From Marsupella aquatica (lineage: Eukaryota; Marchantiophyta), in NCBI GenBank assembly GCA_973895155.1, contig OZ316891.1, positions 1,302,001 through 1,366,000 on the forward strand: a stretch of DNA of 64,000 nucleotides, given 5' to 3'. Of the stretch, positions 37,397 through 50,400 are shown one piece after another. Within the stretch, counting starts at the first letter, position 1. Each line of letters begins with the position of its first letter. The notes under the pieces were generated by a model. That model had not been told where the DNA came from. It searched no databases and worked only from the letters and a program-made list of their open reading frames with translations. Both the position numbers and the translations under genes were made by a program.

Positions 37397-40393
37397 ACCA
37401 CTTCTTGGTTAGAGCCCATGAGCATCCTGTGAATCTTTTTCCTGCTCAGATGCTCCCTGTTTTTTATCCCGTGGATTGGGAACTCACAAAAAATTGAAAG
37501 TGTTCTCAGCCATCTCATATTCTTTATGCTGGGCAGAGGTTGTGTCATAGAAGGGATGCTTTGTGTAATGTTAATTCGAAGAGATCTTTTAACACCCTCT
37601 TTCTGTCGTATTTAGTGAGGGTATCGGCTTGTATCTCAGTGAGATGTTCGTTTAGATTGAGCCTTTTGGTGCCGTCCCTTTCTTAGGATGTCTGGCCTCC
37701 AGCTGCCAACTGTAAGGTGATGATCTTAACAAGAGAGTGAAATGGTCCTTATAAAGGAGTGAAGCTTCTGCCTAGTGCCTATATTCATGATTTGATGCAT
37801 TGCTGAGAGATACTTTTTCCTTTGTCAAGGCTAATTCACGGAGAGATATGGTAGGTAAAATCTTTGTAATTGTGTTGGTCCATCTGAAGTTTGTCGCCGG
37901 ATCTCGGGCTAGTACATGCACCGTCATTTGATGTCAAGACCTAAGGATTCATGGGATGGTTGACGGATGCTTGACAGTATTTATCTATGGCTGCGATTTG
38001 GAGAAGACTGCGATTAGTGATTGACTATAGTGGACTGATAGAACAATTTTGATGGATTTGTACTTCAGTGTCCAATGTTGTCCCCATTTTTGCACAATTA
38101 AGCCTGCTTTGCTAGTTCATCTGTGGAGTACATTGCCATGCCAATTTGGACAGCGGGAGTGCTTGCTGTGTGTTGGACTCGTTTTTCTTAGATGTTCTCC
38201 ACCCGACAGAGTATCCCTTTTGATACCGGTAACATGAATCTACTAGGCTCGCGAATACCAGGATCGCAGGAGGACCAGACTATCTTCGACGGGGGGGGGG
38301 GGGGGGGGGGGGGGTTCTATCTAAAACACAGTAAACTAATAAATCAGGCTTAGGCCTTTTTTTCTGTATTGATGTCCTCCTAGCCTATTCCCGGTTGGAT
38401 GAGGAGGAAGGGTCTATATATAAAGTAACTGGAATATACAATTACAACTGAGTATGTTGCACTATTCACTAACAAAAGACTTAATGGGCCCTGGGGAGTG
38501 AAAAAGGCTCCCAGTGAGGGGATTGTCATGAGTGATGGGATTTGAGTTGTATGGTTTGAGTATATCTGGGTTCTATAAGGGAAATTTGAAAGACAAAAAG
38601 TCAAGGCAAAGAGTGATCTATCCAGGTCTCTAAGAGATCCTTGTTGTTAAATGAATCTCTTGTCACCCGCCTGTCACAAATCAGGTTGTTAATGGGAGAC
38701 AAAGCATATGTACTCAGTATGTGACATCACTTGAAGTTCGTGCTAGATTCTGAAATTTAGGGTTCACATCCTACATTATGTGTATTAGATCTGTATTAGC
38801 AAGTAATTCATGATGAGGGGCTCAAAAAGGAATTTCGGAGTTGGTTGAATTTGTTCTTAATATTGGCCACACCAAGCTAAATCACATTGAACTAGTGACT
38901 GAATGATTGACCAGAAATTACTCTGGTTTTTTCCCAAACTCATTCTGTTTCCTCACGTTCATGCTTTAAAAAAGTGCTAGAAAAATGTATTCCTCAATCT
39001 AACAAGACTATCAGCTTATGATTGCAAGGCTAAGCTCCTGCTAAGCTACAAAGTGAGTCTTGAGTTTGGAAATTGTATAATTATCGTTGCTTGGTTAATT
39101 GCAGCGTCACATTTTTGTTAATACATCAAACAATCGGCAAGCTTCAATTGAGGATGTAACCGGGGAGGTAATAAGCAGCAAGAGGTGATCACTAAAGGCG
39201 TTTTTGGAGGTTAGGGTGCTCATTTCCTATATGTGTTTCCACTTGCCATATGTATTAAAAAATAAATACACTCATGTGGTTTGCGTCTGTGGTGGGCAAG
39301 ATTTTGATTAATGATCTGATTCTGGCCCTACAGACTTGCTCACCAATCATGTGACCAGATGTAAGACTTCTGAATGGTCCTTGGGACCTCTACAAATCTC
39401 TAGTTAAATAGGAGAATTATGTGCTATTGATCACTAAGGCTCTCCAAAGTACGCCAAGAATGATGTTTTCCTTCAGACCTCAACACATAATTTAGTTGCT
39501 CATAGTCAGGAATAATTGGGATTCCCGCCTCACCTATATAATTCATTGGTGTCTTCGAGAATCTAAATTTAACCCGCAGGTCTCTGACTTGTCATGCCCT
39601 TGCAAATTACATGTTTTTATAAGTAGGAATCCATCATAATCATAGGAAATTCTGTTGGGAGTGATATATGTAGTAATTCTCGTATAATACCGAGATTGTT
39701 GGGGTGAAAAATATCTTAGCCTCCTCGGCTAAGTTGTCAACATCCCCTCAAATGAAGATAGTTTCTTTGAGTAACTAGAAGAACAGAAAATCATCAAAAG
39801 GATGGTAAAGTTGATGAAGATCCTTCAAATTTCTATGTGGGTGCCAACTGAAGTGACAGAATTTCATTGCCAGGAAAGATAAACGGGAAGATAAATTAAG
39901 AAGTAGTCCACATTCATGACTAATTAGAGCTAGACAGTGGAGGTAGGAGAGAGAGTGAGGTGAGATTTGAACTGATTCTAAAATCCACTGATGTGAGCAC
40001 AAAATGATTCTTAGGTTGACTGAAATGATGTGCAAAGAAAACTAAGGCCAAGAGATCAGACAGTTAAATTTCCTAGTCTGAGTCTAGGAAACTCAAACCA
40101 AACGATACTTACACCATATGTTCAAAATGGATATGTTGGAGAGTATGATTGTTTGAATTTCTTCTCTCTTTCATTCAAATCATTGAATGTTAACCAAGAA
40201 GGCTATAATTTGGCTTCAATTGAGCTGATTTGGGACTTAGACATACCAACAACCACCTCAGCAAAAGCATCCCATGGACCAAATCACCCATGATTTAGCA
40301 GGAATAGCAAATTACGAGCACCTGGAAAGATATACCATTGAGATCTCAAATGCACAGGAGAGAATGCATTGGGTTCCAAGCACATTTGAAGCT
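37397..40393. other. Intergenic region
   Basis: No supported gene. It contains the eIF3e 3' UTR, an uninterrupted run of 24 G at 38291-38314, and AT-rich sequence toward the P450 promoter. Confidence 0.5.
38291..38314 (+). repeat. Homopolymer of 24 G
   Basis: Twenty-four consecutive G residues. Such a run can form G-quadruplexes and is unstable in replication and sequencing, so its exact length is doubtful. Confidence 0.9.
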
Positions 40394-40400
40394 TATATAA
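40394..40400 (+). promoter_or_regulatory. TATA box of the P450 gene
   Basis: TATATAA lies 71-77 bases upstream of the ATG at 40471, a usual distance for a plant TATA promoter with a short leader. Confidence 0.55.
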
Positions 40401-40470
40401 ATCAAATCTAGCTTTGTGGTTCCCTCAACCACAGTTTCATTACATATAGGTGTATAATAATCAACAAGAG

Positions 40471-42090
40471 ATGACTACTTTCAAAGATACTGTGAAGTTG
40501 AGCCTTGGATTATGCTTGGGTATCGTGGTGGTGGTCCATAGTACTAAGTTAGCATTGCAGCTCACAAACAAGCGTAGGAGCACCTTACCTCCTGGACCAC
40601 GCCCATGGCCCATCTTTGGAAACACATTGCAATTAGGTCCAAGTCCCACCAAAATGCTGGCAAGGGTTTGTGACGAGTATGGTGGGATCATGACCCTTTT
40701 TCTAGGGCCCGAACCTACAATTGTCATCTCCTCTCCCCAAATCATGGCACGTTTTATAGGCCCACTACTCACCGCAGATCATTTTGAGTCCAGGCCAGGA
40801 GAATTGATGCATGGAGGGGCTGTGAGCTTAGCCACCAATGGATACTGCAAACATATCAATGAACCCACTCATAGATGCCCTCAATGGAGAAAAGTTCGTA
40901 GGGTACTGACAAGCTACTTGATGGGCAATAAGGGCAGGTCTTCCTCTTTTCAACCTGTTCAAGAGACCCATCGAGATAAGGTCTTGGGAGCATTGGTGGA
41001 GAACTTGAAAGCTAAGGCTGTGGAAAAGAAATGTTATGTAGTGAGCATGAGACCTCAACTACGCTATGGCTGTCTTGACCTTTTGTACACCATTTGCTTT
41101 GGAAGTATGGTGGATGTACAAACAGGAATTGTGGATCAACAATTAACCCTTCTACATGCAGCTTTTAAAAACGTGGTCCGGTTGGGGACCATATGTAAAT
41201 TCACAGACTACCTCCCCATTGCTCATGAAATGCCCACAACTGTTGCTGACATAGAGCTTGCACAAAGTGCCAAACGAGCAGAAGAATGCTCTGTGGAAAC
41301 TGTTGCTATGGTTCGCGATAGATTTGATCTAAAAGATAAGCCCAGAAGATCAAGGCTTTGGCACAGCTTTCTTGATGTGCTAGCAAATCTGAAAGGCGAG
41401 GAAAAACTCACAGACAGGGAAATTACCTGGATTCTAAGTGAGATCATGTTGTCTGCTGTGGATCAAACTGCTGCCACTGTGGAGTGGGCCCTTGGACATC
41501 TCATCCACCGCCATGACATGCAATTGATGATCCAAGCAGAGATTGATAGAGTAGTGGGGCCCAACAAGCATATATCTGATGAAGACATTGAAAAGATGCC
41601 ATATTTGAAAGCAGTTATCAAAGAGACACAAAGAGTCAACCATCCTGTTTTGCTTACCTTGCCTCATGTGATTACAAAGCAAATTGAAGTAGGAGGATAC
41701 CAATTGCCAAAGGGAGCTCACATGGTGGCTGTCATTCCAGCTTTGCTTAAAGACCCAGATCTATGGATAGAGCCTGATGACTTTAGGCCAGAGCGCTTCT
41801 TCCATGATTCTCATGAGGGTGTGCTTGACCAAGCAAGTCACCAACTTAGGATAGACGTGTTTAATGCAATTATTAGGTTTTGTCCAGGACATGGTCTTGT
41901 TACTCATAAAGCACGGCTCTTCTTGGCCAAAATTTTGCAAACATTTGATGTACTGGCAGCTCATACAGGGAAGCCCAGGGCTTACGATGAAACTTCTGCC
42001 CATGAGTCTGGCATTATCAACATGTTGAAATTGCCTCTACAAGCTTCATTAAGGCCTCGTGGAGAGGTCCTCAAGCACATGCACAGTTGA
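40471..42090 (+). CDS. A-type cytochrome P450, single exon, atypical active-site motifs
   Basis: One uninterrupted frame of 539 residues from the first ATG. It has an N-terminal membrane anchor (about residues 5-25), the proline hinge PPGPRPWPIFGN, the K-helix KETQR (E385, R388), FRPERF (438-443), and the heme-thiolate Cys471 in FNAIIRFCPG. This is a microsomal P450 of the plant 71-clan type, an ER monooxygenase that uses a P450 reductase. Two motifs are unusual: the heme loop normally FxxGxRxCxG has Ile467 where Gly is expected, and the I-helix normally AGxDTT reads SAVDQT (328-333), with Gln in place of the first Thr of that motif. The gene is otherwise intact. Substrate and family number are unknown. 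Confidence 0.92.
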   Translation: MTTFKDTVKLSLGLCLGIVVVVHSTKLALQLTNKRRSTLPPGPRPWPIFGNTLQLGPSPTKMLARVCDEYGGIMTLFLGPEPTIVISSPQIMARFIGPLLTADHFESRPGELMHGGAVSLATNGYCKHINEPTHRCPQWRKVRRVLTSYLMGNKGRSSSFQPVQETHRDKVLGALVENLKAKAVEKKCYVVSMRPQLRYGCLDLLYTICFGSMVDVQTGIVDQQLTLLHAAFKNVVRLGTICKFTDYLPIAHEMPTTVADIELAQSAKRAEECSVETVAMVRDRFDLKDKPRRSRLWHSFLDVLANLKGEEKLTDREITWILSEIMLSAVDQTAATVEWALGHLIHRHDMQLMIQAEIDRVVGPNKHISDEDIEKMPYLKAVIKETQRVNHPVLLTLPHVITKQIEVGGYQLPKGAHMVAVIPALLKDPDLWIEPDDFRPERFFHDSHEGVLDQASHQLRIDVFNAIIRFCPGHGLVTHKARLFLAKILQTFDVLAAHTGKPRAYDETSAHESGIINMLKLPLQASLRPRGEVLKHMHS

Positions 42091-44405
42091 TTTGTTTTCC
42101 ATCATCCATCATGATTCTTGAGTTTTCTTAAATCAGAGATTTCACTCTATTTTAATTGGTTAAACCTACGCAATGCCTGTTGCACAAAAAGATGCATACA
42201 GTCCTTAAGACAATGGTGTAGAGTACTAGCTGGTACCCTGGCTGTTAGTGCCTTAAGTTTGTCATTTAGAAATTAGTAAGCTTCAATGGCTTCTGGAATA
42301 CATAGAATTTATTTTCTCTGTTGTAAAATTATCATTCACTTGGTGAAATTTCTCCCAAAAAATGTGCCAACAGTCCCTGAAAAGAGTCTAACATTGTGTT
42401 CTATCAATGCAAAAAATGTTGTATGTGATACGATATAATGATTCGCCGATGGATGGGATTGCATCATTTTGTACACTACATTAGTTATTTACATCCATTC
42501 ATGCATTATTTTTTGTGATCCTTACTGTACTTACAATGCATCACAAAGTTCACTTATCTTGCACCTTAATGAAACATGTGTCACTGTGGAATGGATTCTA
42601 TGCCTAAGCAATTTGTGTTCAAGATGACCAACCAAGGCTCTGCACAAGTCGATCTTGAATATACACACATCCTTTTCTTACAAGTCTATAATGAAAAAGT
42701 ATCCTTGATGTGCACGGTCTGCCACCTTTCTTAAAAATAAGAATAATGTAAATACATTTCCCTTGCTTGAATAAACGCTATTAATTGAAATGAAAATGAG
42801 ACTCTTTCAATATCTGCAAGAGAAAGGGTACGATGGAAAGATTGTAACAACACAGACCTTGAATATATCCCCACCTTAAACCGCCACTAGCCAAGACAAA
42901 AACGTGGTTATATAGATTTCACCATTTTTAATATTTTTACCAAAATTGTGGAGCAAAGTTTCATGGTAGAGGAGAAAATGTGAAAAAGTGAGAAGTTTTG
43001 GACTCCTTTCATATGGCCAGTGGTCCCAGTGGTGGTTTAAGTGCGTATTGGCAAAGTGGCGTCCTCTACCGTTGTTTTGTTCCCTTTGTAAAATTAACCA
43101 GAGCATGAGCTCGTTCGCGATAATTTGCCAACAATAAAAGACTGGAGAGAAACCCTGCATTGATCGAGTTTGGTCCCTTGCCCATCGTAGCGGTAAAGGT
43201 CAAGGGAGGTGACCCTGTTTACAGATTCTGATGGCCGGAAGGCATTACTTTCTCCCACTTGAGAATCAATTAGAACTTTACGGGAACGATTAAGTTGGCA
43301 ATGGCATATGCTCGTAGAAAGAGGGTAGGCAGCAACGTCAAGCAAATGACTTCCTTTGAACAGATATCCAAGAAAGTAGGCACTTCAACAAAAGGCCAAC
43401 ATGGGAGGAAGTTTTGAAGCAATATCGTGGTCACTCAATTCGTGTATGTGCTTTCCTATATTCCCATATGAAATTTGAATGAGAGAGGAGGCATCCTTTT
43501 TCAAAGCATGGGCAATGGGAACGTGTTTTGCGGATATTTCCACAGAGTTCAAATTTGTTGCTCGGGCTCCCATTTGGGCTTAAAATGTTCACATGTAGAT
43601 GATTACAGTTGGAATTGCCATACAAATTTGATAACAAAAGCAATTTTCAATTAGCTTGCACGGACATGTAATCTCTAGCTATAGAGTATGGAATCGCATG
43701 CGAAATGTTTTATTCCCACACCTTTACCTTATCTGAGGATGAACCCACTGCAGATCATGCGATATGTTCAGTAAAAAAGTCGTTCACCAAACTGGATGTT
43801 CAGGTCTACTCAATCATGGAAAGTGACTATCCTGCCTCTCCTTGCAAAGATACTGTGTGCATTGCACATATTCTCGGTGTACCGAGCTTCTGTAAGATTT
43901 GTAGGTAATAACCCAACGTCCTACAAGGCTCTGTACGGTTAGAGGCTTGGATCACGTCTTAAACCAGAATAACTCTCTCATGCAGTCATGACAAGTTACA
44001 ATCCAGCAAGATCGGCCTTCATGACAAGATACAATCCAGCAAAAATGATGGGCCTTGTATGTCTCGCTCGTCTGTGCCTTCCACTTATGCCATCAAGCTG
44101 AAGGGTGGATTACTGGCGAAATTTGTCAGAGTGATTATTTGCTAGACAGGTGGTTCTGAAGGCAAACTTGGCGCTTTACATTTTGCAAGCCAGGCATTGG
44201 CAGCAGTTGCAGCAGGCCTGCACAATGCCGAATAGCCCACTTCAGTGTCCCCTTGTTATCACAAATTGTCTTCAATCCTCTTAGAACAAATACATCATCG
44301 CAAGGGAATCACAGTTACACTTTCTTTTGATGTAAAGTTTAATCTGTTGTAGAAACATGAATATTTGCTCAAGATGTGGCAGATGAGGCACTTGCATGCT
44401 GGATC
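42091..44405. other. Intergenic region, no gene seen
   Basis: AT-rich sequence between the convergent P450 and cyclase genes. Short frames near 43385-43643 and 43705-43908 show no domain and no splice-consistent partners. The two 3' UTRs must lie here. Confidence 0.5.
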
Positions 44406-47400
44406 TCATTCTATTGGTAATACTTGTGACTTTAGCCTCATATAAGATAATGTTTTTGTAAGTTCGTGATCGGTAATGGGTTGTATGGGGACGGTTTCAT
44501 ACAGCATTTTCACCCCGAGAGAATACTTCATCGCTTGCTTGAATAGCACTTCTGCCACTTGGAAGTGCCCTCTAGTCCAAGCAAGGCGGGCCTTGAAAAA
44601 TTTGTAGTAGAAGTACGTTATTCCTGCAATCAGAGCATGCAGAAACGGAAATACTCTCATTTTGGTTGTATCTACCAGTGTCGGGAATACAATACATAAG
44701 ACACAGTGGGGTGGAAGATAAATTATAAAGATCAGACCTATCCTTTTCGCTGCATTCTTCATGCACTTGAGTAAAAGTTCCATCACTTCTTCTCGTGCTA
44801 CCCTTTGCAGGTCAGACAACTTGTGAAGCTCCAGAGTTGTCAACACAACCTCAGCAGCAGAAGCCAAAGCCTTTGGGAAAATTGCTGTAAGTGGTGTCAA
44901 GCTCATCAGTTGGGGGATCAGGTCAAAGGCATCCTGAAGGCCTGTTTGTATGTCCAAACACAATGATGCTTCCCATCCTAGGGCCTTCACCTGAAAAAAT
45001 TGAGGTGTCCTAGTCAATTCGCATCCGAGTCTTATGCTATTTGGCTACAATTGTCCAGCTGACTGCCAATTTCCATTGACATCACTCATGATTTCATCGG
45101 TAAATTCCACCACTGCACAACTGACAGAGATGAAATACAGAGAGCTCTAACATGGATGCTATCGTTCTAGCAGAATCATAGTGATACCGGCAAGTGTCAA
45201 CCACAGGTTTTCATATCATGCTTGAAGCAAGCAGCCCTTTATCAATATCAGATAATACTTAGTTGTATGATCATTCCCTACTGTAGTGAGATGAAGACTT
45301 GAAAATTAATTCTCAACTGCAATCACCTGAAGTGCCAAAGACGGGATGGAGCAAGGTCCATCTTCAAGCTGGGCAATGGCCTTGGCAGAGTCTTGATACC
45401 GTTTCATGCTATTTAGACTAGAAACGACTAAGAATATTGCCCAAATACGTAGCTGGGGATGTTCTTGACGGTAGGTCAATAATCGGGTCCCTTCCTGGTG
45501 GCAATTTTCGTACTGGCCCTGATATAATTGCCCCAATGCAATCAAACATCTGCATAGGTCCACTTCTCTCCGTCCCTGGCTTGCCTCATAGACCTTCAGT
45601 GCTTTTGATGCATGCTTTTGCGCTTTGTTCCATCTTCCTGAACAATTGCAATGCAAAACAGTGGAGTCAATATGAAGTGTTTGTCATACGAAGTTAGTTT
45701 CAGGTGACAATGAACATGGGCGAAGATGTAAGAAACTCCAACCTTGGAAGAGGCATATAACAGCCAGGTTGTAGTGAATGTCGCCTGCTTGTACTGCTTG
45801 GTATTTAGTCCTCTCTTGAAGTCGCAAGCTTTCCATGCATTTCAGAGACCGGTACTTTCTTAAAAATGCAGACGAAGTAACTAGAGCAGCTAAGGAATAG
45901 GCGCGGGGAACCTCCAGAGGATGACTGCTGCTGGCTTCTTGAGAAACAACCAAGTAACGTTCACTGAGTTTCTTTGCAGAATGGAGCTCCTCCTGCTTGG
46001 GAATGGTGACGTTTCACAGTTTGAATTTTCAAATTAGTATAGATTTGATCTACAAGAAGAAATAAATGATCTTATCTGTATTTTTACTGAGTGAGTGGTG
46101 GTAGAACAGTGGTCTTGACGTGACCTTTCCCCTTTTCTGATTTTGTTACATGCATGAAAAATGACAGCCGAATCTAGGAAGATTCACCACTGGCAAAGCA
46201 GTTTACCAGGAGTCATGAGTCGTGGCTACTGTAGAGTAGTACTTCCAAATAGTAGCAGTAGCTCACCTTGGCCATTAAGCAAAAAATTGTCCTTCTTAAA
46301 AATATTGCCATTTGTAAAGTAGATCAAATAAAGTGTTACCTTACATACAGCCAGGGTCGCCAGCTGAGCCAGAGCTTCACATCTGAGGATACTGTCTTGT
46401 GAGTCGTCACCGTTTCTTGTGAGGTAGAGTAACCAATTGAGAAGTCCTTTTTGGCAATACATTTTCCAAGCCCAAATTCCTGGTTCAAAGACTGTAGAGC
46501 AGCACACAATATGTTCCTGATGCAGAGCCAGATCCTCAGAAATCTTCTCTCCTGTGTACTTCAAAGCAAGTATTGTGTTTTGTGCACTACTATCGATATC
46601 TCCGAGAGCTGCATATGCAGTTGACAGAAGATGGTGCCAACTTGCTAGCCGGTGACGATTTATATGGTCAAGCACAGCATTCCCAAGTGAAATGGCATTG
46701 AGATAGTACTCAATGGCTAGTTCGTACTCACCAAATTTAAACAAAGCAGATGAAGCCTGTAGGTGAAACCAAAACAGAGGGCTTGTAGTCAGTCTCAAGG
46801 GCGCTGGCTGTGCATGGCACGTAAGTATCAAAACTACGAGTAAAGTAATCGGCTTGTCTGAATACTTACTACATTGGTCGTATCTTCCAACCGTGTAGGG
46901 AAGCTCCACTAGAAAGTTAACAATTGTTAAAGTCAAAGTGATTGCACGACCTAGGCGCGAAAGAGAAGCTCCCAGATTACCATGCTTGTAATGACTTTTC
47001 ATGAGAGGTTTGTTTGTTAGTATGGAAGAGGCCTGTCACAGCTAAACTAAATTGATTGAAAGGTTGCATGAGATCTTTACTGCTTCCTCCCAGTGATCAA
47101 TTGCAATAGCAGTGAGGTCCACCTCCATTTCCTCAACATCCTTGCAAGCCATTGTATAGTGGCGGGCTATCTTCACAGTCCGTGCTCCAGATGTACCTAA
47201 CTTGACAAGCTCTTTGGCAATGTCTGCGTGAATCATACGTCTTTGCTTCACAGGTAACATTTCATATGTTGTGTCTCTTGTTACCTGAGTGATCATTCCA
47301 GATTATACACATGAAGCAATTACAACTGTCATGAATGTCCTGTTTAGAATCTAGTACTAACTTGAGGGCTGATATTATAGTGCCTTAGGTCCCCACTACG

Positions 47401-50400
47401 AAGAAAGGAATTTAACCTCTTCTCGTATTCATATGGCTTTTCGTGAAATGTGTAATCTTGGCCTTCGGCAAATAGGATTGCCATTGGACTTGAAGGTGTT
47501 GATGAAGTCATGCTGCAATCTATTGCAAGCGCCTTTGCAAAAGTTGGGTAACCAAACTCAAACAGATGGAAACTAACGCAATGGCATAGAGGGTATAGGC
47601 AAATAATTACCGAGTTCGAGAACGAATACACTCCAGGTCGGCTGGTGTGATGATTAAGGAAGTTGAGCTTGTCCAATCCTTTTAAAGCAGCGTGAAGCTG
47701 CTGTTTGGTGAAAATTGGAGCTATCTCTCTGCCCCCCCACATGACTCATATGTTAAAGCCTTGTCCAGTCTAAATGACGATGGAGATATCTAAAAGACAT
47801 GTTGTTAGATGGTTTTGTTTTGTTTTGTTTTGTTTTGTTTTGTTTGTAGATCACATTTCACTCGTATATAATATGCTTGAAAAGTTCCCATCCAGAGAAA
47901 CAAGACCACATCAATTGAGAAGTTCAGAAAGAAATATCCGCAACGTAAGATGTGTAGTCAGCTGAAGTTTCAACGCTGTTGACTTGACTTTGTTGTAAGA
48001 CTGTGTTAAGACGCATAAGCAAATCCACTCTTAGGTTCATAGAGTTTATATACAATTTGTCAAAGAAGATTTCAGGTGGCCATGCTGACATACGACCTTT
48101 GGAGCTGCTGATTTAAAACGGAAAGTAGGAGATCCTCAGAAAAGTTGAGGCCAATCACACTGGCCACCTAGTTTGAGATCCAACAAGAGCACATTAAAGT
48201 CAAAAATGAAATGAATAAACTGATCAATTCTAAAGTCCATGGAAGCCTGAAGGTAGAAGTTGCATGAGACAATGTCATTGACAATGTATTCTACTCTCCA
48301 ATTCAGCCATCAAGGTAATGGGACTATTTTTGGCACAAACGTAAGGCTGTCTGCCGATATTTCCCATTCACTCATCGGTTGTTTCTCTGCACTGTGTTGA
48401 CAAATTAGTGTTTCTTATGTTAAGACAATCGAGACTAATAGACAGGCGATTTCGTCTCCTGACTATACCTTCAAAGTTAAAGCCTGATTTGGTTCCAGGA
48501 GGTCCACACGTGAAGCAATGAGAGCCTCCATGGAATAAGAGAAATTAAATTTCTCAAGTTCAAATCTTCCCAGCCGTTTGAGTGTGTCTTCTGGATTCCC
48601 AGGGGTGATAATCTTCATCGCCACCAATGTAGCAGCCATTTGTTCAGAAAACAATGGATGTCCCTAAAAACGTGAAATAGGAGACACTTGAGAGTTGGTA
48701 ATAATGGCTATATTAAAGTCATTAGATTTCAGAGGGACCATCATCCCTTTAAAGGAACAGGCAGGCACACAGTGTTCCACCGTGAGTACCATTGTATGCG
48801 ACAAATAAAACCTTTTCAGTAAAAAACACATGAATGGTAAAGAAATAAATTTTCATTCGCAACTGGTTCATTCTGTCCAGAGGAATCCCAGAGCCGGCTG
48901 TATGTTCTGGGTGATATGTCTCATGAAAGTGCATATCATTTATTAAAGAATTAGTGATGGGGAGTTCAATTCCAATGGGCATGGAAACTTTCAGAGGGTA
49001 GTCCTAAAAAATTTGAGGGCTGATCATTAAGGGCGATTATATCTGCGTCGTAAATATTTAGGCCAATTTCCACACTTAGTTCCGAGTGATCTAAGATTGA
49101 ATCGCAACAGCATAGCCATAGTGCAAGACCAAACCAATTTAAGATGCAGGTGGGTGAAATGTACCAGAGTTTGGGTCGTATGAGCTTGCAAGCCATAGCT
49201 TACCTGTGTCCGTCGGTATATTGCTTGAAAGATTTGGGGTGGGATGTCTGTGTTGCCTCCTAGAGCGTCAGAAATTTTCTGCCGAATAAAGGCCCGAGTT
49301 GACAACTCATCCAACTCCCTATTCAAACGTCCATAGGTTAGTGAAATCTTCAAAGGATATGATCACTCATCGGGTATTAGAATGTGCTGTCCATGCGTTG
49401 CTCTCATGCCTTTAGAGCACTCGTCAGTGTTCTAGGCTTAAATGTCAACCTTTAATTTTCCTATCCAAAGCTTTCAAGATATTTAGCTGCGCCACCTAAA
49501 GACATGCTTGCTGTTCAGAAGTCCTTCTTTATAGACAGGAACTCTGGAAGTTATCTTATACCTTAGAGTAATTACCAACGTTGATTTGGCTTGGACAAGG
49601 GAGGTGTAATCCTTAGGGGCATGAGCTCCCCACGGACGGCAAGCAGCAATCATTAGTATTCCGCTGTTTTTTTCTTCGCTGATTTCCTTCATTATCGACC
49701 ATGATGGGTTGTCCATTAGCTGGTCTAATGTTAAGTATCTTAACGGATAATATGGTCCTTGCTCAGTTGCCTGGTGTGAGCACACGCATGAAATGGAAAC
49801 CTCTGCCAAGTCACAAGAAGATTGACAGGAAGATGGCACACACACGGAAGTACTGTACGAGCTCCAGCCAAGAAGCAAACAGTTTAATTATGTTATTAGA
49901 GTTTAATTATGTTAGAATGGTGCACCAAGCAAGGATACATGAGCATCTTCTATGATGATAATGCAGGGTCTATTCACAAGAGCGAGGATCAGCTTTATAA
50001 TCATTCCTGAAACTCGTTGCATGGAGATTTCTGGTGAAGCAATGAAATTGCCCTCCTTGTCAGCGTCTACAGATGTCCTTCTCTGGTTTATTGATGGCCT
50101 TCTAGGTGTGACCTCCTGTCCAGATCCAAACTCTTTACTTTCCCGTCTCAGGAGTACTCCATGATCTATGGAGTGTCTTTTCCAGCTCTTAGATTCGTGT
50201 TCAAGAACATGACTTGATAGCACTGGCTGTTGATTTTCTGAGGTCACAGTTTCTGAGGTGCTTGGATGCTCAAACTGACCAGGCTCAGTTTCCAAGGGTT
50301 TGGTATGGCTCGGGTCAACTTCAGAAGCACTCTCCAAGGACGTGAGGGATGGTTCTGATTGTGCATCAAGCTCACGTGGTTCTTCATCAGGGTTGCTGTT

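Noticed and set aside
40450-40470. Upstream GTG-started extension of the P450
   Set aside because: A GTG start is not expected in a plant gene; the ATG at 40471 is the first in frame and is followed directly by the membrane anchor.
47364-47512. Open segment (MTSSTPSSPMAIL...) between two cyclase exons
   Set aside because: Joining 47611 to 47284 directly gives YSFSNSVTRDTTYEML, which fits the family pattern; the segment does not match phase at its acceptor.
48850-49002. Open, coding-looking segment (DYPLKVSMPIGIELP...) in a cyclase intron
   Set aside because: The flanking exons join directly in phase to give YRRTQ-GHPLF, the expected motif of this ATPase family; inserting the segment would break it, and it has no good donor.
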